A stretch of DNA of 64,000 bases from PALSA-505 sp036501145. GTDB lineage: Bacteria > Actinomycetota > Actinomycetes > Streptosporangiales > Streptosporangiaceae. Below are positions 35,278-44,178 of the stretch, one piece after another; the first letter of the stretch is position 1; each line of letters starts with the position of its first letter. The notes below the pieces were generated by a model. The model did no database searches, was not told the DNA's origin, and saw nothing but the letters and a program-made list of their open reading frames with translations. The translations under genes were made by a program, and so were the position numbers. The stretch is from assembly GCA_036501145.1 (NCBI GenBank), contig DASYAV010000003.1, forward strand, positions 24,705 to 88,704. Reading direction: 5' to 3'.

Positions 35278-36240
35278 ATGCATGGGCAGACGGGTCACGT
35301 GACGATGGACGGCATGAGGAACGATCCAGAGCGGGGCCGCCGGCTCAAGCAGCAGCTCCCCTACCCCTATAACCAGGACTTGTCGAAGGTTCTGCGAGGT
35401 TTGAAGCGGCGCAACCCGATCGGCCGCCGCCGGCAGGCCAACGACCCGGTAACCGCCGCTTACCTGGCCGCTGCGGTACGGCTGATCCAGCGGCATCTGG
35501 GTCCGGGTGCGGTCCGCAGGCCCGCGGACCCCGACGACGCCGATTCCATCGAACGGCCGCTGCTGAGCTTCCTGTCACAGCGGGCGGTGGCGGCTGAGGT
35601 GAACCGTAACCCCCCGCCGTTCCATCGTGTCGGCAGGGTCCCGACGCTGCGGGAACGGTGGAAGCGGCAGTCCGATTTCATCGCCGATGTGCTGCGGTTC
35701 GGCCTGTGGGGGTGGCACTATCCCGCGGCACACCAGGACGAGGTGGCCGACGCGAAGGACGAGGTGATCCACGGGCAGGACCCGGTGCGCGGACTGCATC
35801 GGCTGTGTTACTGGGACATGACCAAGCTGCTGGGCACCCCGATGTTCCGGCTGGGCCTCATCGCGGCCGCCGAGGCCGAGGGCGATCCGGTCATCGGCGC
35901 GGCGATATCGGGGCGGCATCAGGAGAACGGCCCGCTGTGGAAGGACTTCTACGGCGAGATCCTGAGCAGCCGGGGACTGCGGCTCCGGCCCGGGCTCACG
36001 CTCGACGACTGCTCCACCTTGCTGGCCGCCATCGCCGACGGCCTGGCCCTGCGCGCGCTGGCCGATCCCGACGCCCGGATCATCGACCGTAACCGGCGCC
36101 GCTGCCTGCTCGGGACGGCCGCGCTCGTGGTGATCGCAGGCTCCGTGCAGCGCGCCGACGGCGGCGACGGCCTGACCCTGGAAGACACGGTCCGGGCCAT
36201 GATGAACGCGCCCGCGAGCACAGGAGGGAAGGCAGGCTGA
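35278..36240 (+). CDS. Unknown helical protein with a TetR-C-like C-terminal half
   Basis: About 320 residues; family not recognised with certainty. The N-terminal part is basic (LKQQLPYPYNQDLSKVLRGLKRRNPIGRRRQ). The C-terminal half is helical, with LWKDFYGEILSSRGLRLRPGLTLDDCSTLLAAIADGLALRALADPD, resembling the ligand domain of TetR-type regulators. A canonical helix-turn-helix is not evident. Start is uncertain among ATG 35278, 35305 and 35314; none has a strong ribosome site. The small membrane protein gene follows after one base, so the two form an operon. Confidence 0.6.
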   Translation: MHGQTGHVTMDGMRNDPERGRRLKQQLPYPYNQDLSKVLRGLKRRNPIGRRRQANDPVTAAYLAAAVRLIQRHLGPGAVRRPADPDDADSIERPLLSFLSQRAVAAEVNRNPPPFHRVGRVPTLRERWKRQSDFIADVLRFGLWGWHYPAAHQDEVADAKDEVIHGQDPVRGLHRLCYWDMTKLLGTPMFRLGLIAAAEAEGDPVIGAAISGRHQENGPLWKDFYGEILSSRGLRLRPGLTLDDCSTLLAAIADGLALRALADPDARIIDRNRRRCLLGTAALVVIAGSVQRADGGDGLTLEDTVRAMMNAPASTGGKAG

Positions 36241-36241
36241 G

Positions 36242-36532
36242 ATGAACATGCTGAGCTGGCTCGCCGGGCTGATCATCGGCGCCGCCGCCGCCTGGCAGAT
36301 CACCCGGGGATACGCGGCCGCGGACCTGAACCAGCTGCGGGTGCGTCTCGAGGAACAGATCGGCTACTGGCAGGGCGAGGCCGAGCGAGCCGCGGCCCGG
36401 GCCGAGCAACTCTCCGAGCAGACCGCCGCATGGGCGGCCGGCTGCCAGCAGGGCCGGGAGGACGTCCTGTCCGTGGCGCGTGCCCTTACCCAGCGCAACA
36501 CCGGGATCGCTCATCCTCACCAGACACGCTGA
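36242..36532 (+). CDS. Small membrane-anchored coiled-coil protein
   Basis: A 96-residue protein: one N-terminal helix (MNMLSWLAGLIIGAAAAW) followed by a charged, heptad-like stretch (LNQLRVRLEEQIGYWQGEAERAAARAEQLSEQ). It starts one base after the upstream stop, so is translationally coupled to the unknown regulator-like protein. It may anchor that partner at the membrane (inference). No family recognised. Confidence 0.6.
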   Translation: MNMLSWLAGLIIGAAAAWQITRGYAAADLNQLRVRLEEQIGYWQGEAERAAARAEQLSEQTAAWAAGCQQGREDVLSVARALTQRNTGIAHPHQTR

Positions 36533-36640
36533 CCCGGGCGGCGGCGCCGAGAACCCCACGGGCCCGGCGACCGGGTGAAATCCGGTTGGTTCGGATCCTG
36601 GTCCGCGGGTATTGTTCCGGACGTCTCATCCCCTGCGATC

Positions 36641-36714
36641 GGAGAAGCCGTGCGCATCTGAGGCCATCGAGCCCCGCGCGCCACCGCGCGCACCCTCGTG
36701 CCTCAGGAGCTGGC
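36641..36714 (+). promoter_or_regulatory. Putative attenuator leader of the ABC-F gene: 3-codon uORF and hairpin
   Basis: GGAG at 36641-36644 precedes a minimal ORF GTG CGC ATC TGA (36650-36661, peptide MRI). Its stop overlaps the left arm of a stem: GAGGC/GCCTC and CGAG/CTCG, with an inner GCGCGC/GCGCGC, covering about 36660-36708. The right arm ends immediately before the AGGAG ribosome site of the ABC-F gene. A ribosome stalled on the uORF would open the stem and free the downstream gene, as in ribosome-mediated attenuation of antibiotic-resistance genes. Confidence 0.5.
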
Positions 36715-36715
36715 T

Positions 36716-38464
36716 ATGTCTGCCCCGATCGTTGTTTCTGACCTTTCTTTCGCCTGGCCGGACGGCCGGGCGGTGTTCGACGGTCTCGACCTGGTCATCG
36801 GGACCGGGCGGACCGGGCTGGTAGGAGCCAACGGCTCCGGTAAGTCCACGCTGCTGCGGCTGGTGGCCGGTGAGCTGACCGCCACTCGCGGCTCGGCCAC
36901 CGCGGCCGGGTCGCTGGGCTACCTGCCGCAGGACATCACGCTGCACCGCGGCCGCCGCGTTGACCACGTGCTCGGCATCGCCAGCATCAGGGCCGCGCTG
37001 AGCGCGATCGAGTCCGGGGACACCGCGGTCGAGCACTTCACCACCGTCGGCGACGACTGGGACGCCGAGGCCCGCGCCGTGGCCACCCTGGAGCGGCTCG
37101 GCCTGGGCGACATCACGCTGGACCGCCGGGTGGATGAGCTCTCCGGTGGCGAGTCGGTGCTGCTCGCGCTGGCCGCCCTGCTCATCCGGCGTCCCGGCGT
37201 GCTGCTGCTGGACGAGCCGACGAACAACCTCGACCTGGACGCCCGGCGCCTGCTGTACCAGGCGGTGGACGCATGGCCGGGCGTGCTGGTCGTGGTCAGC
37301 CACGACCGGGACCTGCTCGAGCGGGTGGACACCACGGTGGAGCTGTACCGGGGTGAGGCGCGCAGCTTCGGCGGCAACATCCGCGACTACGAGGCGACGC
37401 TGGCGGCCGAGCAGGAGACCGCCGAACGGCTCGTCCGGACCGCCGGGTCCGACCTGCGGCGGCAGCGGCGGGAGCTGGCCGAGGCCCGGATCAAGCTGGA
37501 CCGCCGGCTCCGGTACGGCCGCAAGATGTGGGACAGCAAGCGCGAGCCCAAGATCATCATGGCCGAGCGCAAGCGGCAGGCCCAGGTGTCTGCGGGCAAG
37601 CACCGCAACCTGCATCTCGACCGCGTGGAGCAGGCGCAGGAACGGCTCGCCACAGTCGAGGAAGCGGTCCGGGACGACGACGAGGTCCGCATCGACCTGC
37701 CGGCCACCGAGGTCCCGCCGCGCCGGGCGGTGCTGGACGTGGACGCGGTGCGGCTGCGCTGCGGGCTCACCGTCACGCTGCACATCCAGGGGCCGGAACG
37801 GATCGCGCTGGTGGGGCCGAACGGCGCGGGCAAGACCACCCTGCTGCGCACGATCACCGGCGATCTGCCCGCGATGGCCAGCGAGGCCGGCCTGGAAGGC
37901 GAAGGAACGGCCCGCCTGGCACCGGCCGCCACCGGATCACCGGTCCGGCTCGCCGTGCCGGCCCGGCTGCTGCCGCAACGGCTGGACGTGCTGGATCCGG
38001 CGCTGAGCGTGGCGGGCAACGTCGCCCAGTTCGCCCCGCAGGCCTCGGCCAACGAGATCCGGGCGAACCTGGCGCGGGTGCTTTTCCCCGGCGAACGGGC
38101 GAGCCAGAGCGTGGCCACACTGTCCGGCGGCGAGCTGTTCCGGGCGACGCTGGCGGCGCTGCTGCTGGCCGAGCCCGCCCCGCAACTGCTGATGCTGGAC
38201 GAGCCGACCAACAACCTCGACCTGCCCAGCGTCCGGCAGCTGACCGAAGCGCTGCGCTGCTACCGGGGCGCGCTGCTGGTGGCCAGCCACGACGTGCCGT
38301 TCCTGCGTGACCTCGGGCTCACCCGCTGGCTCCGTCTCGACCCGGGCCAGGACTCGCCGGCCGGCCTGCGGGACCCCGGCTCGCAGGAGCCCGGCCTGCA
38401 GGAGCCCGGCCTGCAGGAGCCCGGCTCGCGGGAGCCCGGCCTGCAGGAGATCGAGCCGATGTAG
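36716..38464 (+). CDS. ABC-F ATPase, candidate ribosomal protection protein
   Basis: A 582-residue soluble protein with two ATP-binding cassettes and no membrane segment, the ABC-F layout. NBD1 has Walker A GANGSGKST (37-45), signature ELSGGES and LLLDEPTNNLDL. NBD2 has GPNGAGKTT near 370, signature TLSGGELF and LMLDEPTNNLDL. The charged linker between them (about 220-330: RRQRRELAEARIKLDRRLRYGRK and on) would reach the ribosomal E site. Members either tune translation or confer resistance to ribosome-targeting antibiotics. ATG 36716 follows CAGGAG. The C-terminus ends in tandem (LQ/SQ/SR)EPG repeats. Confidence 0.92.
   Translation: MSAPIVVSDLSFAWPDGRAVFDGLDLVIGTGRTGLVGANGSGKSTLLRLVAGELTATRGSATAAGSLGYLPQDITLHRGRRVDHVLGIASIRAALSAIESGDTAVEHFTTVGDDWDAEARAVATLERLGLGDITLDRRVDELSGGESVLLALAALLIRRPGVLLLDEPTNNLDLDARRLLYQAVDAWPGVLVVVSHDRDLLERVDTTVELYRGEARSFGGNIRDYEATLAAEQETAERLVRTAGSDLRRQRRELAEARIKLDRRLRYGRKMWDSKREPKIIMAERKRQAQVSAGKHRNLHLDRVEQAQERLATVEEAVRDDDEVRIDLPATEVPPRRAVLDVDAVRLRCGLTVTLHIQGPERIALVGPNGAGKTTLLRTITGDLPAMASEAGLEGEGTARLAPAATGSPVRLAVPARLLPQRLDVLDPALSVAGNVAQFAPQASANEIRANLARVLFPGERASQSVATLSGGELFRATLAALLLAEPAPQLLMLDEPTNNLDLPSVRQLTEALRCYRGALLVASHDVPFLRDLGLTRWLRLDPGQDSPAGLRDPGSQEPGLQEPGLQEPGSREPGLQEIEPM
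38363..38449 (+). repeat. 15-base tandem repeat at the 3' end of the ABC-F gene
   Basis: About six copies of a 15-base unit related to GGCCTGCAGGAGCCC encode the pentapeptide series GLRDP, GSQEP, GLQEP, GLQEP, GSREP, GLQE. Copies differ at one to three positions. Being a multiple of three, copy-number change would keep the frame. Confidence 0.8.
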
Positions 38465-38482
38465 GTGCCCCGCGGAATACCG

Positions 38483-39556
38483 TCAGGACTTCAGGTACCG
38501 GACCGCGCCCCAGTAGTCGGTGCCGAACCGGACGGGGGTCAGCCGCACGGGAATGCCCGCGCCGTAGGCCTCGATCATCTTCCCGTTCCCCGCGTACATC
38601 GCGTCGTGGTAGATCGAGCCGGTGCCGGCGTCGGTCGCGTAGAAGAGGATGTCACCCCGCTGAAGGTTCGCCGTCGTCTGCTGGTCATGGGTGGCGACCC
38701 GGGTGGCCCCACCGTCGAGAGCCTGCGCGTCCGCGTCCCGGGGAATGGTGATGCCGTAGGCCTCGTAGACGGCGCCAGTGAGCCCGGAACAGTCGAACAT
38801 CCAGCCTGAGCGTCCCGCCCAGATGTAGTCGACGCCGAGGAACTTCTCGGCCGTCCGGACCAGGTCCGCGCCCGTCGGGTTCGGGATCTGGGAGGCAGAA
38901 CGGTAGATGGTCGCGTCGGCCGCGCTGAGCCACTTCGGCCCTTCCGCGGGAGTGGCCACCTCGATCGCGTGCGCCGCCGGATCGCGCCGCAGCACCGGCA
39001 GCCGGGTGTTGAAGCTGACCTGCATGAACGGCTGAGTCCGGTGGGCGTCGTTGTAGAGCCAGACCCTCGGTGCGGAGTCCACCTGAGCGAATGGCCGCTG
39101 CTGCTGCCGCGCGTACGACGGGCTCGCGGCGAGCTGGACGGCCGGTATCCAGCCCGGGTAGCCGAGCGGGTTCTTGGGCGTGGGCTGCCCGGGCACCGCC
39201 ACCTCGTCCCAGCTTCCCTGCTTGGCGAAAATGTAGACCGGCCGCCCGTACAGGGCCTGCGTCTGGGTGGCGTTCCTGGTCGTCAGATGGCGCCGCTGCT
39301 GGGTGTTCATGTTGGCCAGCCACTGGGTCATGTTGACCGGGTTGGTGAGCGCCGGGGCATCGATGTTCTTCCTCGGCTTGGCGGGCGATGTCCACACCGT
39401 GGCCACGGCGACGTCGACGAACGCGGTCGTCTGCCCGCCCGAGCTCGCCGCAGTGGATCCCGGCCCGCCCGAGCTTGCCGCACTCGCTGCCGGCATGCCC
39501 AGCAGCGCCGTCCCTGCCACCGCGGCCGCGGTGGCAACCAGCTTCAGCTTCATCAT
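38483..39556 (-). CDS. Secreted NlpC/P60 peptidoglycan hydrolase
   Basis: A 357-residue exported protein. Signal peptide about residues 1-26, ending ASA. A middle region (about 45-215) with SH3-like character (VYIFAKQGSWDEVAVPGQ, GYPGWIPAVQL) precedes a C-terminal NlpC/P60 domain. The catalytic Cys is in FDCSGLTGAVY (Cys256) and the His in YHDAMYAGNGK (His317). It cleaves peptide crosslinks of the cell wall. The start is one of two consecutive ATGs (39556/39553) after GAGGAAAC. No ydaO-type riboswitch was recognisable in its leader. Confidence 0.92.
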   Translation of the reverse strand: MMKLKLVATAAAVAGTALLGMPAASAASSGGPGSTAASSGGQTTAFVDVAVATVWTSPAKPRKNIDAPALTNPVNMTQWLANMNTQQRRHLTTRNATQTQALYGRPVYIFAKQGSWDEVAVPGQPTPKNPLGYPGWIPAVQLAASPSYARQQQRPFAQVDSAPRVWLYNDAHRTQPFMQVSFNTRLPVLRRDPAAHAIEVATPAEGPKWLSAADATIYRSASQIPNPTGADLVRTAEKFLGVDYIWAGRSGWMFDCSGLTGAVYEAYGITIPRDADAQALDGGATRVATHDQQTTANLQRGDILFYATDAGTGSIYHDAMYAGNGKMIEAYGAGIPVRLTPVRFGTDYWGAVRYLKS

Positions 39557-39619
39557 GTAGGAAGTTTCCTCACATGATCCTCTGCGGGTCAATGTTTTCT
39601 GGCCGGAAGAGGCCCTATG

Positions 39620-39650
39620 GCAGGGCTTCCTGACCGGAAAGAAGCCCTGC
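39620..39650. other. Perfect 10-pair hairpin upstream of the NlpC/P60 gene
   Basis: GCAGGGCTTC (39620-39629) and GAAGCCCTGC (39641-39650) form a perfect stem with an 11-base loop. The surrounding bases also form an imperfect direct repeat (TGGCCGGAAGAGGCCCT and TGACCGGAAAGAAGCCCT). It could be a terminator or a leader structure of the NlpC/P60 transcript. Confidence 0.55.
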
Positions 39651-39661
39651 GGCAAGTCACC

Positions 39662-39703
39662 GCTGCCAGAAGGGTGACCCCCGCTGGTCACCCTTCCGGC
39701 AGC
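39662..39703 (-). terminator. Long hairpin terminator downstream of the sedolisin gene
   Basis: A strong stem-loop 27 bases after the sedolisin stop. GAAGGGTGACC (39669-39679) pairs with GGTCACCCTTC (39686-39696), extended outward by GCTGCC (39662-39667) with GGCAGC (39698-39703). The loop is 6 bases. It lacks a T-run but is the most stable structure in the gap. Confidence 0.75.
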
Positions 39704-39729
39704 CGTTGGTGGCGGCCGGCCCGTGCTGG

Positions 39730-42700
39730 CTAGCCGGCCTTGTTCAGGGCGAAGTTCACCGTGTCGGGTACTCCCGCGATGAGCTTGGTCACCTTGGTGG
39801 CGGGCTGATAGCCGTCCAGCGCGGCCACGATCTGCAGCGGGTTGTAGCCCCGGTTGAGCCACAGCTGGTAGTTACCCGAGCTGTCGGTCGTCAGGGTGTA
39901 CGACACCGCACCACAGGCACCGGTCTTGGTGCTGTACTGCGTGCAGATCTGCACCGTCGCCCCGGCGATCGGGTTGCCGGAGCCGGCGTCGGTCACCGTC
40001 CCGGTCACCTTGCTCCAGGTGGACGGCGGGTTCACCTGCATCGCCACGTTGATCGGCGAGAACTGGTAGGGAGTGTCGGTCTGCACCCCGAGCTGGGCGG
40101 TGTAGCTGCCGGGCTGGCTGACGGCGGACGAATCCAGCCTCACGGCCACGGTCTGCGACTGACCCGGGTTCAGGGTGAACTTGCTGCTGCTCGTGGACAA
40201 CCACGAGATGGACTCGGTGCCGCACTGGTTGTAGCCGGGCAGCACCTCGGCGAACGGCGTGGGCGTGCTGGGGGTGCTGCCGCCGCCGATCTGGTACAGC
40301 CCGCAGCTTCCGCCGCCGAGGGCTTCGGCGTTGTTGGCGTTGGGCAGCGCGGTCCACTTGTCGCTGGCCGGGTTGTACTCGATGACCTGGTTGGTGGCCG
40401 CGGTGCCGTCGGCCGTCACGCCGTCGGCGAGCTGCAGCTGGTCGCCCGACCCGCTGGCGATCATGCCCCAGTCGTCGTAGGGCATGTCCGCGCCCTGCGT
40501 CCAGGTGTTGGTGGATGGGTTGTAGATGTAGGTGGAGGTGAGCGTGGCACCGCTGTCGGCGTCGTCGCCGCCGGCGCAGACGATGCCGCCGGCCGCCCCG
40601 GCGCAGCCGGCGAACGCGGTCGCCGTCGGGTAGTTGGCCAGCTGCGCCCAGCTGTTGCTGTTCGGGTTGTAGCGGTAGGTGGCATCCGACGTCGGTGAGC
40701 ATGCGCCGGTGGTGCAGCCGCCGACCACGTACAGCTGGCCGTTGAGGGTGGCCACGGCGGGGCCGCTGACACCCTCCGGCAGGTTCGCCTGCTGGGTCCA
40801 GGTCTGGCTGGACGGGTCGTAGGCGTACAGGCCGTTGGTGGCGTCACCGTTGGTGTCCCAGCCGCCGACGACGTACATCTTCCCGTTGAGGAACGCGCCG
40901 CCGAGTGCCTCCAGTGGCTGCGGCAGCGGCGCGATCGCGCTCCACGCCTGGGTGGACCCCGAGTAGACGTAGGCGTCGGTCACGTCGGACGAGCCGTTGA
41001 ACCCGCCGACGGAGTAGACGTTGCCGGTGCCGGTGTCGTAACCGACCGCGTTCTCCATGATCGGCTCGGGGTAGTTGGCGATCGCGGTCCACGGGGTGTC
41101 GGACGGCGCCGCCGGGCCCAGCCGCAGCCCGCCGGCCGTTGACTTCGGCGCGCCGGACTTCGGCACACTGGACTTCTGGACACTGGCCACCGGCCGGAAG
41201 TGCCCCTTGACCTTCTCCAGCGGGGCTCCCTTGACCGCGGCCTTGTCACCGGGCTTGACACCCATCGGGGTGAACGCGCTGCCCTGCGGGTTGAGCTGGA
41301 CCTGCACCGGCTGGGTGCCGGTGTCGGTGATCTTGACCTCCTTGGTCTTGGTGGCGCCCAGCGTCTGGCTCACCGACAGGCTGCCCGCCGACATCGACAG
41401 GTTGCCGGCCTGCAGCGCCCAGTTCTGGCGGGTCACCGCGTTGGGGGCGACGGTCACCGGCTGGGTGGACGAGGCGTAGCTGCCGTCGCTGGCGGTGAGC
41501 CGGTCGCTGCCCGCCGGGGAGGCGAACATCCAGTAGAAACCGCTGGGCAGGCTGGGGTCGGCCGGGTTGGCCGCCGAGACACCGGATTGCCCGGTGGTGG
41601 TGTCGTTGCTGACCGTGGCGCCGTCCAGCGCGTCGCCGGTGTTGTTGTCGGTCACGGTCCCTTCGACCAGGCCGCCCGGCGTCGCGGAGCACTTCTGGGT
41701 GCCGACGAACACGTTGTCCAGCGCCCACCACCAGCCGTAGCCGTTGGTGCTGTAGTGGAACCGGACCTGCACGTCGGACTGGCCTGCCGCCTGCGGGATC
41801 GGGATGCTGACGTGGCCGTCGGTGTAGTTGTCGTTGCTGAACTGGTAGACGGTGTTCCAGGTCTGCCCGCCGTCCAGGCTCAGATCCACGTCCGCGGTCT
41901 GGCCGCTGGGCCACTCCTGGTACCAGGTGTCGAAGCTGATCTCGGGTGCGGTCTGCTTGGACAGGTTGACCACCGGCGACACCAGCGAGGTGTCCTCCTT
42001 GGTACCCCAGCCGTAGTAGTCGGAGTCGACGATGGCGTACTCGCCGGTGCTGCCCGCCGGGGGACCCTCACCCTGACGGCCGCCGACCGGGTCGGTGCCG
42101 AACATCCAGTCGTCGCCGTTGCCCGCGTTGTCCACGTTGGTCCAGCCGTCCTGGGCCGTGGTGCCGGACCAGCCGGTGAAGGCCTGGCTGGTGCCCCGGT
42201 AGGTGAACCCGTAACCGGGAGCGTCGCAGGTGGTTGCGCCCACGGCGACCTTGAAGTTCTTCGTCTTGTCGGCGGCGAGCATCTTCACCGACGCGGTAGC
42301 GGCGTTGTACCCCTGGTTGACCGGGGTCACGGTGAGCGAATAGCTGTGGTTGTCCGGCAGGGTGATGCTGTACTGCCCGGTGTAGGGGTTGGTGTACACC
42401 GCCCCGCCCGGGTAGCCCTGGACGCTGATCGAGGCGTACAGCGGCCAGTTGTGCCCGGAGCCGTCGGTGATCGTGCCGGTCAGGGTGTGGCTGGGCACGC
42501 CCTTCAGCGCGAAGTTCTGCGTCGTGGTGCTGCCGGTGCTGACGCTCACCCCGGACGCGGTGAGCTTCTTGTAGCCGAACGCCTCGGCGGTCACGCTGTA
42601 CGTGCCGTCCGGGACGGTCATCGTGTAGTCGCCGGACGAGTCGGTGGTGACGGTGTACCCGCTGCCCGCCGACACCGTCGCGCCGGCCAGTGCGGCGCCC

Positions 42701-44031
42701 GCCTTGCTGGTCACCTTCCCGGCCAGCACGCCGGACGGCGCGCCCTGGAAGGCGGTCACCCCGTTCGGGGTGCCCAGGCCGGTCGGGCCGTCATAGCCCT
42801 GGCCCGCGGTGCAGAAGTAGGCCGGGGCGCAGGACTGGCCGTAGTCGCTGCCGGAGGTGACGTCGTTCAGCGCCGAGGTGTGCGAGTAGGGATACGCAGC
42901 CGGGTAGGTCCCAGACAGCGGGGTCCCGGCCAGCGCGTACACCGAGGCGATGATCGGGCTGGCCACGCTGGTGCCGCCCTCCTCGCCCCAGCCGCCGTCG
43001 CTGTAGCTGTCGTAGATGGCCACACCGGTGGCCGGGTCGCCGACCGCGGACACGTCGTTGGTCATCCGGTTGGTGCAGCCGGTGTCGGTCTGCCAGGCCG
43101 GCTTGGGCTCATACTGCGAGCAGCCGGATCCGGTGGCCTGCGGGTCCGGGCTCCAGGTCGTCTCATCCCAGCCGCGTGACGAGCCGGAGTCCTGGGTCAG
43201 CGCGGTGCCGCCGACCGAGGTCACGTACTGCGAGGCGGCCGGGTAGCTCGGCGTGTCGCAGCCTTCCAGGTAGTTGTCGTAGCCGTAGTCACCGGAGGCC
43301 GCGGCGATCGCCACGCCCGGGTGGTTGAAGTAGGCGTCCGAGGTGGTCTCGCTGGGGTCTTCACAGCCGCCCCAGGAGTTGGAGACGAACTTCGCGCCCA
43401 GCGTCACCGCGGTGTCCTCGGCGGTGGCCAGGTCGGTGTCGGCGTTGCTGTCCGCCTCGACCAGGTCGATGTGACACAGCGGGCAGATCGCGCTGACCAT
43501 GTCGACGTCGAGGGACTCCTCGATGTCCCAGCCGTTGCCACCCGCGGCCGGCGGCAGCGGGCTGGCCTGCCCGTCCTGGTTGAGCTTCTGGAAGCAGCCG
43601 TTGGCGGTGTCGCAGACCGGCAGGCCGTACTGCGCCCGGTAGGTCTGCAGGTCGGCCTCGGCGGTCGGGTCGTCGTAGGCGTCCACGATCGCCACCGTCT
43701 GGCCGCTGCCGGCCGAGCCCGAGGGCAGGTTGTAGGCGTTCTGCAGCTGTGAGGGCCCGTACCCGGACGGGGTCACGTCCGGGTGGATGCCCGTGTAGGA
43801 CTTCACGTTGGTGCGCTGCAGCGCCATGCAGGTCGAGTAACCCACCATCGCCGCCTTGCACACCGCCCGCGCGTCCGGCGTCGAGGTGATCTTGCCGAGG
43901 CCGGCCGGCTTCGGCCGATGCCCGGTGGTGGCCGCCTGTGCTGTGCCGTTAATGGTCACAAACATGCTCATGGCGGTAAGGAGAGCGACGGTGAACGCGG
44001 CGAACAGTCGTAGCCGTGACACGTACTTCAT
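39730..44031 (-). CDS. Secreted sedolisin (S53) peptidase with C-terminal Kelch repeats
   Basis: A 1433-residue exported protein. Signal peptide 1-34. The S53 domain spans about 80-430, with catalytic Glu171 and Asp175 (DIEESLDVD), oxyanion Asp248 (ASGDYGYD) and Ser355 (GGTSVASP). Two carboxypeptidase-regulatory-like modules follow (GKVTSKAGAALAGATVSAG and TGTITDGSG), then a jelly-roll/MAM-like region (about 600-770) and another such module. Six Kelch-like repeats occupy about 985-1290 (NAVGYDTGTGNVYSVGGFNG and relatives), then a last regulatory-like module. Only about 60 residues separate signal and protease, so the usual long pro-domain is absent. Divergent from the TrmB/LuxR-type regulator. 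Confidence 0.92.
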   Translation of the reverse strand: MKYVSRLRLFAAFTVALLTAMSMFVTINGTAQAATTGHRPKPAGLGKITSTPDARAVCKAAMVGYSTCMALQRTNVKSYTGIHPDVTPSGYGPSQLQNAYNLPSGSAGSGQTVAIVDAYDDPTAEADLQTYRAQYGLPVCDTANGCFQKLNQDGQASPLPPAAGGNGWDIEESLDVDMVSAICPLCHIDLVEADSNADTDLATAEDTAVTLGAKFVSNSWGGCEDPSETTSDAYFNHPGVAIAAASGDYGYDNYLEGCDTPSYPAASQYVTSVGGTALTQDSGSSRGWDETTWSPDPQATGSGCSQYEPKPAWQTDTGCTNRMTNDVSAVGDPATGVAIYDSYSDGGWGEEGGTSVASPIIASVYALAGTPLSGTYPAAYPYSHTSALNDVTSGSDYGQSCAPAYFCTAGQGYDGPTGLGTPNGVTAFQGAPSGVLAGKVTSKAGAALAGATVSAGSGYTVTTDSSGDYTMTVPDGTYSVTAEAFGYKKLTASGVSVSTGSTTTQNFALKGVPSHTLTGTITDGSGHNWPLYASISVQGYPGGAVYTNPYTGQYSITLPDNHSYSLTVTPVNQGYNAATASVKMLAADKTKNFKVAVGATTCDAPGYGFTYRGTSQAFTGWSGTTAQDGWTNVDNAGNGDDWMFGTDPVGGRQGEGPPAGSTGEYAIVDSDYYGWGTKEDTSLVSPVVNLSKQTAPEISFDTWYQEWPSGQTADVDLSLDGGQTWNTVYQFSNDNYTDGHVSIPIPQAAGQSDVQVRFHYSTNGYGWWWALDNVFVGTQKCSATPGGLVEGTVTDNNTGDALDGATVSNDTTTGQSGVSAANPADPSLPSGFYWMFASPAGSDRLTASDGSYASSTQPVTVAPNAVTRQNWALQAGNLSMSAGSLSVSQTLGATKTKEVKITDTGTQPVQVQLNPQGSAFTPMGVKPGDKAAVKGAPLEKVKGHFRPVASVQKSSVPKSGAPKSTAGGLRLGPAAPSDTPWTAIANYPEPIMENAVGYDTGTGNVYSVGGFNGSSDVTDAYVYSGSTQAWSAIAPLPQPLEALGGAFLNGKMYVVGGWDTNGDATNGLYAYDPSSQTWTQQANLPEGVSGPAVATLNGQLYVVGGCTTGACSPTSDATYRYNPNSNSWAQLANYPTATAFAGCAGAAGGIVCAGGDDADSGATLTSTYIYNPSTNTWTQGADMPYDDWGMIASGSGDQLQLADGVTADGTAATNQVIEYNPASDKWTALPNANNAEALGGGSCGLYQIGGGSTPSTPTPFAEVLPGYNQCGTESISWLSTSSSKFTLNPGQSQTVAVRLDSSAVSQPGSYTAQLGVQTDTPYQFSPINVAMQVNPPSTWSKVTGTVTDAGSGNPIAGATVQICTQYSTKTGACGAVSYTLTTDSSGNYQLWLNRGYNPLQIVAALDGYQPATKVTKLIAGVPDTVNFALNKAG

Positions 44032-44098
44032 CGGTGTTTTCCCTTTAAGGAAGGGGGTTCACAAGGGGAGCCCGGCGAGTCGTAGCGGTTGAGACGTT

Positions 44099-44160
44099 GT
44101 CATACTTATGACGAAACCGACAAGTACTAGTACGCTTCATCTTTATGACGTATGTCATAA
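44099..44160. promoter_or_regulatory. Three palindromes between the sedolisin and regulator genes
   Basis: The AT-rich divergent gap holds GTCATACTTATGAC (44099-44112, perfect), GTACTAGTAC (44123-44132, perfect) and TTATGACGTATGTCATAA (44143-44160, 7-base perfect arms, 4-base centre). The first and third share the TTATGAC/GTCATA half-site and are probably bound by the same protein. The last is 19 bases before the regulator start, so autoregulation is likely. Confidence 0.72.
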
Positions 44161-44178
44161 CTACGCCAGGACGGGATC

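Noticed and set aside
39557..39729. c-di-AMP (ydaO-type) riboswitch before the NlpC/P60 gene
   Set aside because: Such riboswitches often precede these genes in actinobacteria, but the conserved core bases could not be found; only simple hairpins are present.
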